Source of the DNA: Bacteroidales bacterium
GTDB taxonomy: Bacteria; Bacteroidota; Bacteroidia; Bacteroidales; UBA7960
Length of the DNA stretch: 64,000 nt
Assembly: GCA_003550725.1 (NCBI GenBank)
Contig: PUKZ01000095.1
Span: forward strand, 1-64,000
Direction of reading: 5' to 3'
The translations under genes were made by a program, and so were the position numbers. This document shows, piece after piece, positions 8,308-19,488 of this stretch; position 1 is the first letter of the stretch, and each line of letters opens with the position of its first letter. Under the pieces are notes generated by a model. That model made no database searches. It had not been told where the DNA came from and saw nothing but the letters and a program-made list of their open reading frames with translations.

Positions 8308-11300
8308 TTATCTGATAACAGTAACATCACCTGTTTTTTCAATTTGTTTTCCATTATAGCATGTCGCATTAACTTTATAAACATAAACATCCATTTTTAC
8401 CAGCCTGTCGTTATGATAACCATCCCACCCTATCATTATATCGGTACTTCTAAATATCAGCTCACCCCAACGATTGAATATCTCTAATGTATAGCTTTCA
8501 ATACCATCAAAAACCGGATGAAAAATATGATTCGACGGATCACCAACTGAATAATTCCCACCGGTAGGGCCACTTTTCTTGGGTTTGAATGCGTTAGGAA
8601 AAATAATTTTACATGATTCCTCAGCTGTAACAGCACTGCTTTTTGTAATCTCGTCAAAGCATTGGGGCTCAGTATCACTACCAACAGTCAGGGTAATATC
8701 ATAGCTCCCCGGATTTTTATAATAATGCTCAGGCTCATAATCCCATGAAATTGTTCCATCGCCAAAATCCCACTCATAAGTACTTCCAAGACTGGAAAGG
8801 TTTATCATTTGAACAGGCTCAAAAGGCAATTCAACTACTTGCGGCTCGACCCTAAAATCAGCTATCGGTGGCTCAAAAACAGTAATAACCTGTTTTGCCG
8901 AATCAACACCCCCCTCGCCGGTTACCTTTAAAGTTACTTCATAAACACCGGGATCTTCAAAAATATGAACGGGATTTTCTTTATCAGAATAATTGCCATC
9001 GTCAAAATCCCAGTGAAAATAGAAACCATATTTAGCTTCATTTTTAAATTGCACCTGCAGCGGCGGGCAACCTTCTTTAGAGGGGCTAAACCCCACTATT
9101 GGTGCTGGTGCTTTTATAGTAACTTTTTGCTCTATATTATCATAACAATGAGCGTTAGAAACATACAAATCAATATAATAATCCCTGGTAGCATATTGTC
9201 CACTCTCCCATTGATACGTATGCTCAAACATTTCCTTATCATCAGTTGTAAAACTAGTTCCATCACCCATATCCCAGTCATAATAATAATCCCCCGCACT
9301 TGAATAATTATATACCTCAACTGTTGTTGAAGGATAAGTTTGCTCGTGAGGCACAGCTTTAAAATCGGCTATAGGCTGGGGATAAACGGTAATTTCTTTT
9401 GTAATGGAATCTTTGCAGGAATAACCGGATTTAGCAAGAAGGGTGACATCAATAAACAAATCTTCATTACCTTCATTATAAAAGATGTGGCTGGGATTTT
9501 CTTTTGAAGATGCAGCTTCATCACCAAATGTCCACTTAAACACATCTGCAAGTTCAGATTGATTAACAAAATCAAGTTCAAGTGGCGTACATCCTTCATA
9601 ATAGCCTGTTTTAGTGGTAAAATCAGCAGTTACTTCCGGGTATACTGTAATATCTTTTAAAGATTCACCATAACAACCCCATTCATTTGATCCTGTGAGA
9701 CTAACATTATAAGTATAAGGTTTATCACCGGTATTTTTAAATATACGTTCAAATTGCGGTTCTGAAGTCACGGAAGTACCATTGCCAAAATCCCACTCAT
9801 AATAGTCAACACCAACCGATAAATTCTCAAACAATACTTCCAAAGGTGAACATCCATCGGTAATATCAACTGTAAAATCTACTTTAGGTTTAGGATGTAC
9901 TGTCACAACATCTGATGCAAAAGCTTCACAACCATATTGAGAACTAACTGACAATTCAACATCATAATCTTTTAGTTCATCGTATGAAGTATTAAAAAAT
10001 ATATTTTCGGGTTCAGCCTTACTTGAATGATTTCCATCACCAAAGTCCCAGTGATAGAAATCAGCTCCTTTACTTAAATCTTCAAAACTAACGGTCAAAG
10101 GATGACATCCCTCCATATCGGCTGTAAAATCAGCTTCAATATGCGGATAAACAGTGATATTTTTCTCAAATTGATCTTCACAACCGTAAATATTTGTAAC
10201 TATAAGCTCGGAGGTAAATGTTCCGATCCCTTCATCTGCCGGTTGTTCATAGGAGTGAGATACACTACCTTCCTCATTAGATTCATGCCCATCCCCAAAT
10301 TTCCAAAGATATGATTCATTGCCACCAACTGATAAATCATTAAACTCAACATCATGAGGGGAACAACCTGTATGCTCATCCACTTCATATTTGGCTTTAG
10401 GGACAGGATGCACGGTAATATCGGCCGAAACAGAATCTTTGCAACCATATTCTGATTTAGCTAATAGCCATATTTTAAAATATTCATTGTTCTCATGATC
10501 AAAATTATTGAATGTATGCGAATGCTCAGGATTCTCATTAGTAGATGTATTACCATCGCCATAATCCCATATATAAGGGCTAGAAGCCGTAGCACCCGAT
10601 GAATTGTTTGTTAGGATAACCTCCAGCTGATGGCAACCACTGGTTTCCGAGACTGAGAAATCAGCTTCTATATCGGGAAACACCACCACATTATTGACTG
10701 TGGTATCACTACATCCATAATCATTACTAATAATTAATTTAGGCTGCCATTCGTCGGGAGAGTCTCCCGGATTGTGATATGTGTACTCAGCATCTCCCGG
10801 GCCGGTTATAGTAGGATCACCACCATCGCCAAATATCCACTTATAAGATCCCCCCCCTTCACTTTGATCATAAAAATCAACGGTAAATGGAGAACAACCC
10901 TGGTTTTCTGACAATTCCAATACTGCCTTGGGTTTAGGATTAACAACAATTGTTTTACTGGTCGAATCTGTACAACCATAATCCGACTCAACAAAAAGCT
11001 TGATATCATATTGTTTTGGTTCTGTGTTGCTCGGGTTGTTAAAAACCCTGGTCAATTCCACCTGAGAAGATGTACCTCCGTCTCCAAAATCCCAATGATA
11101 ATAAGATGCACCGATCGACTTGTTTTCAAAAGAAACTACCAGTGGATGACACCCTTCAGGATCATCAAATCCTATATCAAAATCGGCTTCAATTTCAGGA
11201 TAAATGGTAACCTCCTTTGTTTTAATGTCCTGGCAGTCATGATCATTCTTAACTGTTTGTGTTATGGTATAAGTTACCGGCTCATCTGTTGGATTCTCAA

Positions 11301-14070
11301 AAGTATGAATAAACTCATCTGATGACTCGTAATAGCTGTTGCCATCACCAAAATCCCAATGAACAGAGTCTGCTCCAACAGAATTGTTATAAATAACAAC
11401 ATCAAAAGGGCTGCAATATGAACTTTGCTCAAATGTAAAACTAGCCTCTAGTCGCGGGTATACAGTTATTTTAGCTGAAGTTGTATCCTCACAGCCATAT
11501 TCAGAAAAAACTGTCAAAACCACATCAAATACAGCTATCTCTTCCGGATCAGGATTATGAAAAACATGTACTGGTTCTTCTTTTGATGAACTGCCTTCAT
11601 CTTTGTCAAAATCCCAGTAATATGATTCCGCACCTTCCGACAGATTACTAAAATTAACCTCCATCGGATTACAACCTTCTAAATCTGAAGGCTCAAAAGC
11701 AGCTTCCAGATATGGATATACAACAGCTTCACGGGCAAGTGTGTCATAACACCCGTAATTATTTTCAGCAAAAAGTTTTATATTAAAAGTCTCAGGTTCA
11801 GAACCAAAGTTTTCAAGAGTATAGTTTATACTATCCTGATTAATCTCAACCGGGTCAGTTCCGTCATCAAAATCCCAAATATGTGATGTAGCTCCTACTG
11901 TGGTATTGGAAATTTCGATAAGATAGGGGTTACAGTGGGATGGAGGGTCAAACTCGAATCCTGCGCCAACATAAGGTTTTACATGAACCTCCATAGTGTC
12001 ATAATCAACACATCCATATTCTGACATTGCTAGCAAAACAACTGTATAAGTAGTATCGGTATCACCATAATTATGAAACGTGTGAGTGGGGTTAATATCG
12101 GTGGTTGAATTGCCGTCGCCAAAATTCCAAAGGTAATTAGACGCACCGCTTGAAGCGTCTTCAAAATTAATGCTTAAGGGAGCACAACCACTTATATCTT
12201 CATTATCTATTTTTGCTTCGATACCTGGAAAAACTACAATATTAGTTGACATTGTATCCCTGCACCGCCCCATTCTTCCTACAAGCTCTAATTCAAAAAA
12301 CTCAGGCTCGTTAAGATCATTTATATAAGTATGAGAAAAATTTGTTGAATCAGTGCCAGAGGTTTTACCATCACCAAAACGCCATGAATAAACAGAAACA
12401 CCTATTGAATGGTCGGTTATTTCAACTTCAAAGGGTGAACATCCTGTGGCTTTATCAACAGTAAATAAACTGATAACAGGATCAAAAAGAAAAATACTGA
12501 CACTGGTTGAGTCAATCATATCACAAGCTCCGCTCACAGTAGTCCAATATTCCATATCATGCGGCGGAGTGGCTAATGGTGTTGAACTTGTAGGATCATC
12601 AAGATAATCAGTGGGTGTCCAACTGTAATCAATACCCCCGGTTGCAACAAGCCTGAAAGATTCTCCATGGCAACCAATCATTTGGCTCGAACCGGTACCG
12701 CCCTCGAAAGCATCGATCTCCAACTCCTGGAAATCAGAAAAATAACCATACAACACACCGGTACTCCCTGCCCCATTAATTATGCCCAAATGAAAAACAT
12801 CTTCAGTATTTTGTATATGGCTTGGCTCACCAACAGGAATAACTCCCTGGCCAAACTCAAATTCCCCAACCATCCATTGATCATTACCAAGAACAGGTTC
12901 AAAATCATCCGCGTTAATCAAGTTTTCATCACCATTAAGTATAAATCCGTCTTGAGCACCCACACGAACTAATATATTTAAAAAGAAACTTTCTCCTTTT
13001 GAACGAGTAAAAGAAACCTCAGTAGAACCTGTACATACGTTTATTGGAGGCAATATTGCCCCTCCCATTTCACAGCCAAAACCCGCTACATGATAAACAT
13101 ATGTGGGGTTGCTTGTTGATATGTAATATGGCTTTTGCTCAATGAATTCGTACCTGTATGTTTCACTTTCATCAATAGTTGCCTCAAATTCATTGTCAAT
13201 ATATATATCTGTACCATCCTGAGTGCCAATTATATAAAAATGTTCCGGAATATTAAGCCGTCCTTTCATTGCAATATATTCGGTACCTATCAAATCAACT
13301 GGAATTATCTGATCTCCAATCACATCCTTGCAACCAGCATGGGGATAAGCATCAACAGAATCATCACTTGTAATGATAACAATCGGCCGATTTGACTCTA
13401 TTTTTGTTCCTCCCAAACGATTTCCGGGCTGTTGGCCGGCGCCCTGATAATCATCAGGCACAACAGCATACGACTCACCCCTGTTTAAAACAATAGTAAA
13501 CTCCTCATTGCCCTTTTGCCATACCGGATTTGTAGGTGTAACCGTAATCTCTGTATTATCACGGGTTGCAACAATATCGATTGAAGAATATGGACGGGGA
13601 GTATAAGCAGGCCCGTTGCGATAATAATTCTGAAATGGAACATAAAACTCGTTTCCAAGTGCATTATCACCTTTTAATGAATAAATATCAGGATTATCGG
13701 GAGTTGATATTTCGTAATATGCAGTTATATAATTGGTTGCTTCAATTAATACCCCCCTGTTCAATACCTCCATAGGAGGGTAGTTACGTACTTGATCCAT
13801 AAAATCATCCTCATATATTTCAACAGTTTTGGTATCATTAGCATCAAGATTTATTACAATCGGATCAAAATCAGGATTAGCAGGCATACTTATTGTTACT
13901 TCTGATGGTAAACCAAAACTGGAAAATCTCATATTGAATTCCAGCCTGTTTCCGTCATGGCCTGAAGTTACATTAGGAGCAGCAAACCAAAACTCTGTAT
14001 CGGTCTGGGCAAAGCTTTGAAAGGTGAAAACAAAAATAAAAATTACTACTATTGTTGTTTTGACTTGCAT
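8308..14070 (-). CDS. Giant secreted protein (1920 aa): N-terminal IgGFc-binding-like domain, about 15 PKD modules, T9SS type B (CHU_C) sorting domain
   Basis: N-terminal AQTDTEFWFAAPNVTSGHDG...; repeated GCxPxxVxFxNxSxGAxxYxWDFGDG; C-terminal IIFPNAFKPKKSGPTGG...YTLEIFNRWGELIFRSTDIMIGWDGYHNDRLVKMDVYVYKV...GDVTVIR. Confidence 0.93.
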   Translation of the reverse strand: MQVKTTIVVIFIFVFTFQSFAQTDTEFWFAAPNVTSGHDGNRLEFNMRFSSFGLPSEVTISMPANPDFDPIVINLDANDTKTVEIYEDDFMDQVRNYPPMEVLNRGVLIEATNYITAYYEISTPDNPDIYSLKGDNALGNEFYVPFQNYYRNGPAYTPRPYSSIDIVATRDNTEITVTPTNPVWQKGNEEFTIVLNRGESYAVVPDDYQGAGQQPGNRLGGTKIESNRPIVIITSDDSVDAYPHAGCKDVIGDQIIPVDLIGTEYIAMKGRLNIPEHFYIIGTQDGTDIYIDNEFEATIDESETYRYEFIEQKPYYISTSNPTYVYHVAGFGCEMGGAILPPINVCTGSTEVSFTRSKGESFFLNILVRVGAQDGFILNGDENLINADDFEPVLGNDQWMVGEFEFGQGVIPVGEPSHIQNTEDVFHLGIINGAGSTGVLYGYFSDFQELEIDAFEGGTGSSQMIGCHGESFRLVATGGIDYSWTPTDYLDDPTSSTPLATPPHDMEYWTTVSGACDMIDSTSVSIFLFDPVISLFTVDKATGCSPFEVEITDHSIGVSVYSWRFGDGKTSGTDSTNFSHTYINDLNEPEFFELELVGRMGRCRDTMSTNIVVFPGIEAKIDNEDISGCAPLSINFEDASSGASNYLWNFGDGNSTTDINPTHTFHNYGDTDTTYTVVLLAMSEYGCVDYDTMEVHVKPYVGAGFEFDPPSHCNPYLIEISNTTVGATSHIWDFDDGTDPVEINQDSINYTLENFGSEPETFNIKLFAENNYGCYDTLAREAVVYPYLEAAFEPSDLEGCNPMEVNFSNLSEGAESYYWDFDKDEGSSSKEEPVHVFHNPDPEEIAVFDVVLTVFSEYGCEDTTSAKITVYPRLEASFTFEQSSYCSPFDVVIYNNSVGADSVHWDFGDGNSYYESSDEFIHTFENPTDEPVTYTITQTVKNDHDCQDIKTKEVTIYPEIEADFDIGFDDPEGCHPLVVSFENKSIGASYYHWDFGDGGTSSQVELTRVFNNPSNTEPKQYDIKLFVESDYGCTDSTSKTIVVNPKPKAVLELSENQGCSPFTVDFYDQSEGGGSYKWIFGDGGDPTITGPGDAEYTYHNPGDSPDEWQPKLIISNDYGCSDTTVNNVVVFPDIEADFSVSETSGCHQLEVILTNNSSGATASSPYIWDYGDGNTSTNENPEHSHTFNNFDHENNEYFKIWLLAKSEYGCKDSVSADITVHPVPKAKYEVDEHTGCSPHDVEFNDLSVGGNESYLWKFGDGHESNEEGSVSHSYEQPADEGIGTFTSELIVTNIYGCEDQFEKNITVYPHIEADFTADMEGCHPLTVSFEDLSKGADFYHWDFGDGNHSSKAEPENIFFNTSYDELKDYDVELSVSSQYGCEAFASDVVTVHPKPKVDFTVDITDGCSPLEVLFENLSVGVDYYEWDFGNGTSVTSEPQFERIFKNTGDKPYTYNVSLTGSNEWGCYGESLKDITVYPEVTADFTTKTGYYEGCTPLELDFVNQSELADVFKWTFGDEAASSKENPSHIFYNEGNEDLFIDVTLLAKSGYSCKDSITKEITVYPQPIADFKAVPHEQTYPSTTVEVYNYSSAGDYYYDWDMGDGTSFTTDDKEMFEHTYQWESGQYATRDYYIDLYVSNAHCYDNIEQKVTIKAPAPIVGFSPSKEGCPPLQVQFKNEAKYGFYFHWDFDDGNYSDKENPVHIFEDPGVYEVTLKVTGEGGVDSAKQVITVFEPPIADFRVEPQVVELPFEPVQMINLSSLGSTYEWDFGDGTISWDYEPEHYYKNPGSYDITLTVGSDTEPQCFDEITKSSAVTAEESCKIIFPNAFKPKKSGPTGGNYSVGDPSNHIFHPVFDGIESYTLEIFNRWGELIFRSTDIMIGWDGYHNDRLVKMDVYVYKVNATCYNGKQIEKTGDVTVIR
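8625..12480 (-). repeat. Tandem PKD-domain array (about 15 modules) in the 1920-aa protein
   Basis: Period about 80-90 aa, each with a WDFGDG-like motif; most contain a GCxP...GC.D cysteine pair. Boundaries approximate. Confidence 0.85.
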
Positions 14071-14353
14071 TTGAATTTAGATTTTTATCACAAACAAATG
14101 ATTTATAATCCTCATTATTTCTAATCCTCACTACTATCAAAATTATATAAAATAAAAAACTACAATTAAGTATTTATACCCATTTTAAAACACAGTAAAC
14201 TCCACTAATAAAAATCAGAAAAAATACTGATGCTGCTATAATTGTTGTTTTATATTTTTATATAAATATTTACTTTTTATCATCATTTTAATGTAAGCAC
14301 TATTGATAAACGTTTTAAGCTTATTTTTTGCATTAAAACAAAAACATATTATC

Positions 14354-17300
14354 ATGCACAAGCCAATAATATATACTTTGTTTGTTTTTATTTTTATAAA
14401 TACATTGCCTGCCCAGGATACGTTGTTTTATGAAGATTTTTTAGGTGGTTCAATGCCGTCATATTGGGAGCAGGAGGAAGTTAACGGTGATGTTGAATGG
14501 CATATAACATCAGGATCGCAATCTCAGAATGGTGGCACCATATATTATCCTGACAGTGCTGCAATTGGAAGCTTCAATGCTAATTTTCAAAAAGAGAGCA
14601 TTGGTGATGTAACAAAACTTATAACACCACCAATTGATCTGGAATTTGCCGTAAAACCGGAATTGAATTTCTGGCATGCACAAGTACACTGGGATGTAAA
14701 CATGCCCGACCACCTGGATGAGCTTAAAGTCTACTACAGAGAGGGCGAAGAAGGTGAATGGATAGAACTGGAACATTACACAACCAACACAGAAGAGTGG
14801 GTAGAACGCCAAATACTCCTACCTACGCAATCAGACTCGGCCTATATAGCTTTTGAAGGGATAACTCACTGGGGCATGGGAGTTTGTATTGACGCTGTAA
14901 CTATTATTGAAACTGATGAAATTCAAAGACACCTTAATGAAATTAAAACCACACAAGCCTCAACTGACAGAATTGCTTCCGGAACCGGTAATAATGTTAT
15001 ACTGGGAACCGAGTTAAGAATAGTCGGAAATACCGGTAATTTTATTCTCGATGAATTCACTATCAATTCACTTAACACTGATGACGAAGACATAGAGGAT
15101 GTCAAGTTGTTTCTTTCAGGTGAAAATGTTTTTCAAACCGACAATCAAATCTCTTCAGGCAATGTAACCTTTGTCAATGGAAAAGCTGAATTCACTGACT
15201 TGAACCTTAATTTACCCACAGGATATTCTTATATCTGGGTTGCTTACGACATTAATTCCGATGCCGGCAATTTAAATATTGCCAATGCATATATTCCAGA
15301 AGATGGAATTCTGGCAAATGATACTCTTTATCCACCTGAAGATCACAATCCTGATGGCTACAGGGTAATTTACAAAACTATTTTTTATGATGATTTTGAT
15401 AGTGATAATGGATGGGAGCTTAGCGGGGAATTTGAGCGTGACCAACCGCAGGGCCTGGGCGGCACTATCCCCGGGCAATACGGCAGCGGTGGTGCAGCAG
15501 GAGCCGATTATGCTCACACGGGAACAAAAGTTTTAGGCACAGATTTAACAGGGTTGGGTGATTTCCCGGGAAATTATGAACTCAACCTTGGAAATCGTGA
15601 ATATCAAGCTATTTCGCCCAAAATGAACTTTTATTATTACAACGATATAGTATTAAATTTCCACCGATGGCTCAATATATACCGATCGGGTGATATGGAT
15701 AGGGCGACTATCGATATCAGCACTGATGACGGCGAGACCTGGGAAAATATCTGGGAAAACAGTCACTCTATAGCTAGCTCCTGGACTCAGCAAACATTGC
15801 CACTTTCTGAATATGATCGCAAAGACAGTGTTCGCATCAGGTTTACCCTCGGGCCAACAGGTAATTATCATAACTATAGCGGGTGGAATATTGATAACCT
15901 GTTTATTTCCGGCAATTATATCACCAAAGATGTAGGGGTTGTTGACTGGCTTTACCCAAATGATGGTTGCGGGCTTACTGATAAGGAAGAAGTTGCTGTT
16001 AAAATAAAAAACTTTGGTGCGGAAGCCACACCCGATACTATACCTGTAGGGTTTTCTCTCGATGGTGGCAAAACATGGCATATGGATACCATCTTTCAAT
16101 CAATACTATCAAAAGAAATTATTACACACATTTTTGAACCCAAAGCAGACCTTTCTCAACCGGGAAGATACAACGATGTAATTGGCAAAACTTTCCTTGA
16201 AGGAGATCAAGACAACTCCAATGATAAGTTTCATACATCGGTATTTTCTATACCAACTTACGAGCTGCCCTATGCCAACAATTTCGAAAATGATGACGGT
16301 CTGTGGACTGCTTATGGTGACAATGTATCCTGGGAGTGGGCAGAACCAAATGGTAGTGTAATAAATAATGCATATTCAGGAAAACACGCATGGATAACCG
16401 ATTCAGCAGCATATTACAACTCCGGGGAAACTTCGTGGGTAGAAAGCCCCTGCTATTCTTTCCCTGAAACCGACTTTTCGGTAATCGAATTTTGGCTAAA
16501 TACAGATACATATGAAGATACTGACGGTGTTTCACTTCAATATTCATCAGATGAGGGTGTAACATGGGAAACTGTTGAACCTTTTGACGAAGAACTCGCA
16601 TGGAATTGGTTTACAAACGAAAATATCTCTTCACTTCAGTTAACTTTTAATAATGGTGAAGGCTGGGACGGGCAAAGTGAAGGATGGTTCCGACCGCGTA
16701 TAGTCTTACCTGAAGAACTGGCAAATAATGATAAAGCAAAATTCAGGTTCATTTTTGCATCAGATGATGATACTGAGGGATATGATGGAGTAGCTTTAGA
16801 TTACGTGCAGCTTTATGAAGCACCACACGATGTTGGAGTTGTTGATTTGATAAATCCGCAAAGCGATTGTGAACTCCAGGAAGACCAGTCAATAAAAATT
16901 TCAGTAAAAAATTTCGGAATAAATACCATAGAAGAAGGAACTGAAATACCTGTTGGTGTTGATGTAAATGAACTAAGCCCGGTTTATGAAAGCTTTGTGC
17001 TTGATAAAAACCTTGAACCTGAAGAAACCGTTAATTATGCTTTTGAAACAACGTTTGATTTGTCGGAAATCGGAGATCATAATATAATAGCCTATACAAT
17101 GCTTCCGGGTGATACTGACTTTTATGAGCCTGGAGTATTTAATGATACTCTTTCAACAACAGTTACAGTATTTGGCTACCCCGAGGTAGATCTCGGAGAA
17201 GACATCTTCACTACAAACCCGACAAGCAAAACCCTTGATGCCGGAAGTGGATTTGAAGAATACACCTGGCAAGACGGACATGATGAAAGACTTTACGATG

Positions 17301-19294
17301 TAACACTGCCCTATACATATGAATACAGTGTAACTGTGACAGACAATAAAGGATGCCCGGCTTCCGATACTATTATGGTAATAGCTAACGACATTAGTGT
17401 TGAAGAAATAACTGAACCGGTTAGTGATTGCGGGCTGGGAGAAAATGAACAAATATCGGTAAAAGTTAAAAATGCCGGTCCCGACACTTTAAGCAGCAAT
17501 ATTGAAATACCATTATCAATATATTACAATGATACATACATTACCACCGAACAGGCAGTTCTGACAGATGATTTATATCCGGGTGATAACATTATGCATA
17601 CATTCGATCAATATTTTGACCTTTCTGAAATAACTACACACGAATTCATGATATATCATCAATACAAGGATGCATACCCCGGTAATGATACTCTGCAGGC
17701 TGTTATTGAAGTATTTGGATATCCTGAAGTAGATCTGGGCGGAGATATATATACAATGCAACCCGATACAGTAGTGCTTGATGCGGGAGAAGGTTTTGAA
17801 TCATATTTATGGCAGGATAACTCAAGTGGGCAATATTATAATGTTACATTACCCTATTCAAGTGATTATAGCGTTACAGTTACTGATAACAAAGGCTGCC
17901 CTGCAAGCGATACAGTGTCTGTGATTGCCAGTGATCTGAGTGTCGAAGAAATAACTGAACCGGTTAGTGACTGCGGGCTGGGAGAAAATGAACAAATATC
18001 GGTAAAAGTTAAAAATGCCGGTCCCGACACTTTAAGCAGCAATATTGAAATACCACTATCAATATATTACAATAATACATACATTACCACCGAACAGGCA
18101 GTTCTGGCAAATGATTTATACCCGGGTAACAACATTATACATACATTCGATCAATATTTTGACCTTTCTGAAATAACTACACACGAATTCATGATATATC
18201 ATCAATACAAGGATGCGTACCCCGGTAATGATACTCTGCAGGCTGTCATTGAAGTATTCGGATATCCTGAAGTAGACCTGGGTGAAGATATATATACTGC
18301 TAAGCCAGATACAGTATTGCTAGATGCGGGAGAAGGTTTTGAATCATATTTATGGCAGGATAATTCAAGTGGGCAGTATTATGAAGTCACATCACCATAT
18401 ACCAGTAATTATAGTGTCACAGTTACCGATTGCAACGAATGTACCAATAGCGATACCATCAAAGTAACAAATATATTTGATATAGCATTGAAAGAAATAA
18501 AAGACCCAAAAAGCTCATGCACATTAAGTGCAAATGAAACTTTAACCTTTTCAGTTAAAAATAAGGGTTATGAAACTTTAAAAAAAGGAAGTGAGTTTGT
18601 ATTTGCTTATAAAATTAACCATGATCATATTGATGAAGAAGGTTTAATTATTGAACAAGACCTTTTACCCGATGAAACTTATACATTTAGTTCTGAAAAA
18701 ACTTTTGATTTTTCCGAAACCGGTGCATATGACCTGAAAGTTTATTTTAAAGGTACAGACGCTAACCCTTCAAACGATACAATTGCTAAAAATATTTTTG
18801 TTGCCGGAAAACCCGAAATAGATCTGGGTGGTGATATCTATACAAACCGGCCAGATACTATTGTATTAGACGCAGGAAATGGTTTTATGTCATATTTATG
18901 GCATGATGGCTCCACAAGCCAAACTTTTGAAGTTAGCAATTATGGAAGTCATTGGGTAAAAGTAACCAACGAACATGGATGCCCCAATAGCGATACACTT
19001 GAAATAAGTCAAACAACAGGTGTAGAAACTATATTTGAAGAAGAACGTATAATTCATATATATCCTAATCCTGCAAAAGATTATATAAATGTTGCATTAG
19101 ATATTAAAGGTAATAATAAAACTCTTATACATATTGTAGGAACCTCAGGTAACATTATTCGAACACATAAATACCAAACATGCGAAGTAAATAATGAACA
19201 CAAAATATATATCGGCGATCTAAATCCCGGAGCATATTTTATAAGAATCATAATAGAAAATCAACAAAAAGTACTTAGATTTATCAAAAATTAA
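14354..19294 (+). CDS. Giant secreted protein (about 1646 aa) with choice-of-anchor/MAM-like domains, CARDB-like repeats and a T9SS type A sorting domain
   Basis: Signal peptide MHKPIIYTLFVFIFINTLPAQ starting at ATG 14354 (the ORF-track start is TTG 14303). C-terminal IYPNPAKDYINVALDIKGNN...GAYFIRIIIENQQKVLRFIKN. Confidence 0.9.
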   Translation: MHKPIIYTLFVFIFINTLPAQDTLFYEDFLGGSMPSYWEQEEVNGDVEWHITSGSQSQNGGTIYYPDSAAIGSFNANFQKESIGDVTKLITPPIDLEFAVKPELNFWHAQVHWDVNMPDHLDELKVYYREGEEGEWIELEHYTTNTEEWVERQILLPTQSDSAYIAFEGITHWGMGVCIDAVTIIETDEIQRHLNEIKTTQASTDRIASGTGNNVILGTELRIVGNTGNFILDEFTINSLNTDDEDIEDVKLFLSGENVFQTDNQISSGNVTFVNGKAEFTDLNLNLPTGYSYIWVAYDINSDAGNLNIANAYIPEDGILANDTLYPPEDHNPDGYRVIYKTIFYDDFDSDNGWELSGEFERDQPQGLGGTIPGQYGSGGAAGADYAHTGTKVLGTDLTGLGDFPGNYELNLGNREYQAISPKMNFYYYNDIVLNFHRWLNIYRSGDMDRATIDISTDDGETWENIWENSHSIASSWTQQTLPLSEYDRKDSVRIRFTLGPTGNYHNYSGWNIDNLFISGNYITKDVGVVDWLYPNDGCGLTDKEEVAVKIKNFGAEATPDTIPVGFSLDGGKTWHMDTIFQSILSKEIITHIFEPKADLSQPGRYNDVIGKTFLEGDQDNSNDKFHTSVFSIPTYELPYANNFENDDGLWTAYGDNVSWEWAEPNGSVINNAYSGKHAWITDSAAYYNSGETSWVESPCYSFPETDFSVIEFWLNTDTYEDTDGVSLQYSSDEGVTWETVEPFDEELAWNWFTNENISSLQLTFNNGEGWDGQSEGWFRPRIVLPEELANNDKAKFRFIFASDDDTEGYDGVALDYVQLYEAPHDVGVVDLINPQSDCELQEDQSIKISVKNFGINTIEEGTEIPVGVDVNELSPVYESFVLDKNLEPEETVNYAFETTFDLSEIGDHNIIAYTMLPGDTDFYEPGVFNDTLSTTVTVFGYPEVDLGEDIFTTNPTSKTLDAGSGFEEYTWQDGHDERLYDVTLPYTYEYSVTVTDNKGCPASDTIMVIANDISVEEITEPVSDCGLGENEQISVKVKNAGPDTLSSNIEIPLSIYYNDTYITTEQAVLTDDLYPGDNIMHTFDQYFDLSEITTHEFMIYHQYKDAYPGNDTLQAVIEVFGYPEVDLGGDIYTMQPDTVVLDAGEGFESYLWQDNSSGQYYNVTLPYSSDYSVTVTDNKGCPASDTVSVIASDLSVEEITEPVSDCGLGENEQISVKVKNAGPDTLSSNIEIPLSIYYNNTYITTEQAVLANDLYPGNNIIHTFDQYFDLSEITTHEFMIYHQYKDAYPGNDTLQAVIEVFGYPEVDLGEDIYTAKPDTVLLDAGEGFESYLWQDNSSGQYYEVTSPYTSNYSVTVTDCNECTNSDTIKVTNIFDIALKEIKDPKSSCTLSANETLTFSVKNKGYETLKKGSEFVFAYKINHDHIDEEGLIIEQDLLPDETYTFSSEKTFDFSETGAYDLKVYFKGTDANPSNDTIAKNIFVAGKPEIDLGGDIYTNRPDTIVLDAGNGFMSYLWHDGSTSQTFEVSNYGSHWVKVTNEHGCPNSDTLEISQTTGVETIFEEERIIHIYPNPAKDYINVALDIKGNNKTLIHIVGTSGNIIRTHKYQTCEVNNEHKIYIGDLNPGAYFIRIIIENQQKVLRFIKN
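17402..18390 (+). repeat. Near-identical tandem duplication, period 543 bp (181 aa)
   Basis: EEITEPVSDCGLGENEQISVKVKNAGPDTLSSNIEIPLSIYYN[D/N]TYITTEQAVL... from 17402 recurs from 17945 with few nucleotide differences, including at synonymous sites. More diverged units lie on either side. Confidence 0.93.
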
Positions 19295-19488
19295 AATATT
19301 TAAAATTATATAATATCTAAAACCAAGGCAGTTCATACAATATAAGATTATATAAGGCCTTTAAATTAAATGATTAGCTTAATGAGAGGCTTACGATAAT
19401 TAGTAAGTAAATAAAAGATACTGTGAAGTTTGCGGCTTACTTTTTACATAAAAAAGTTTTACAAAATGCCGACATAAAAAAGCATAGC

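Noticed and set aside
15653-16099. 148-aa minus-strand ORF
   Set aside because: Lies fully inside the giant type A protein gene on the opposite strand; no family resemblance.
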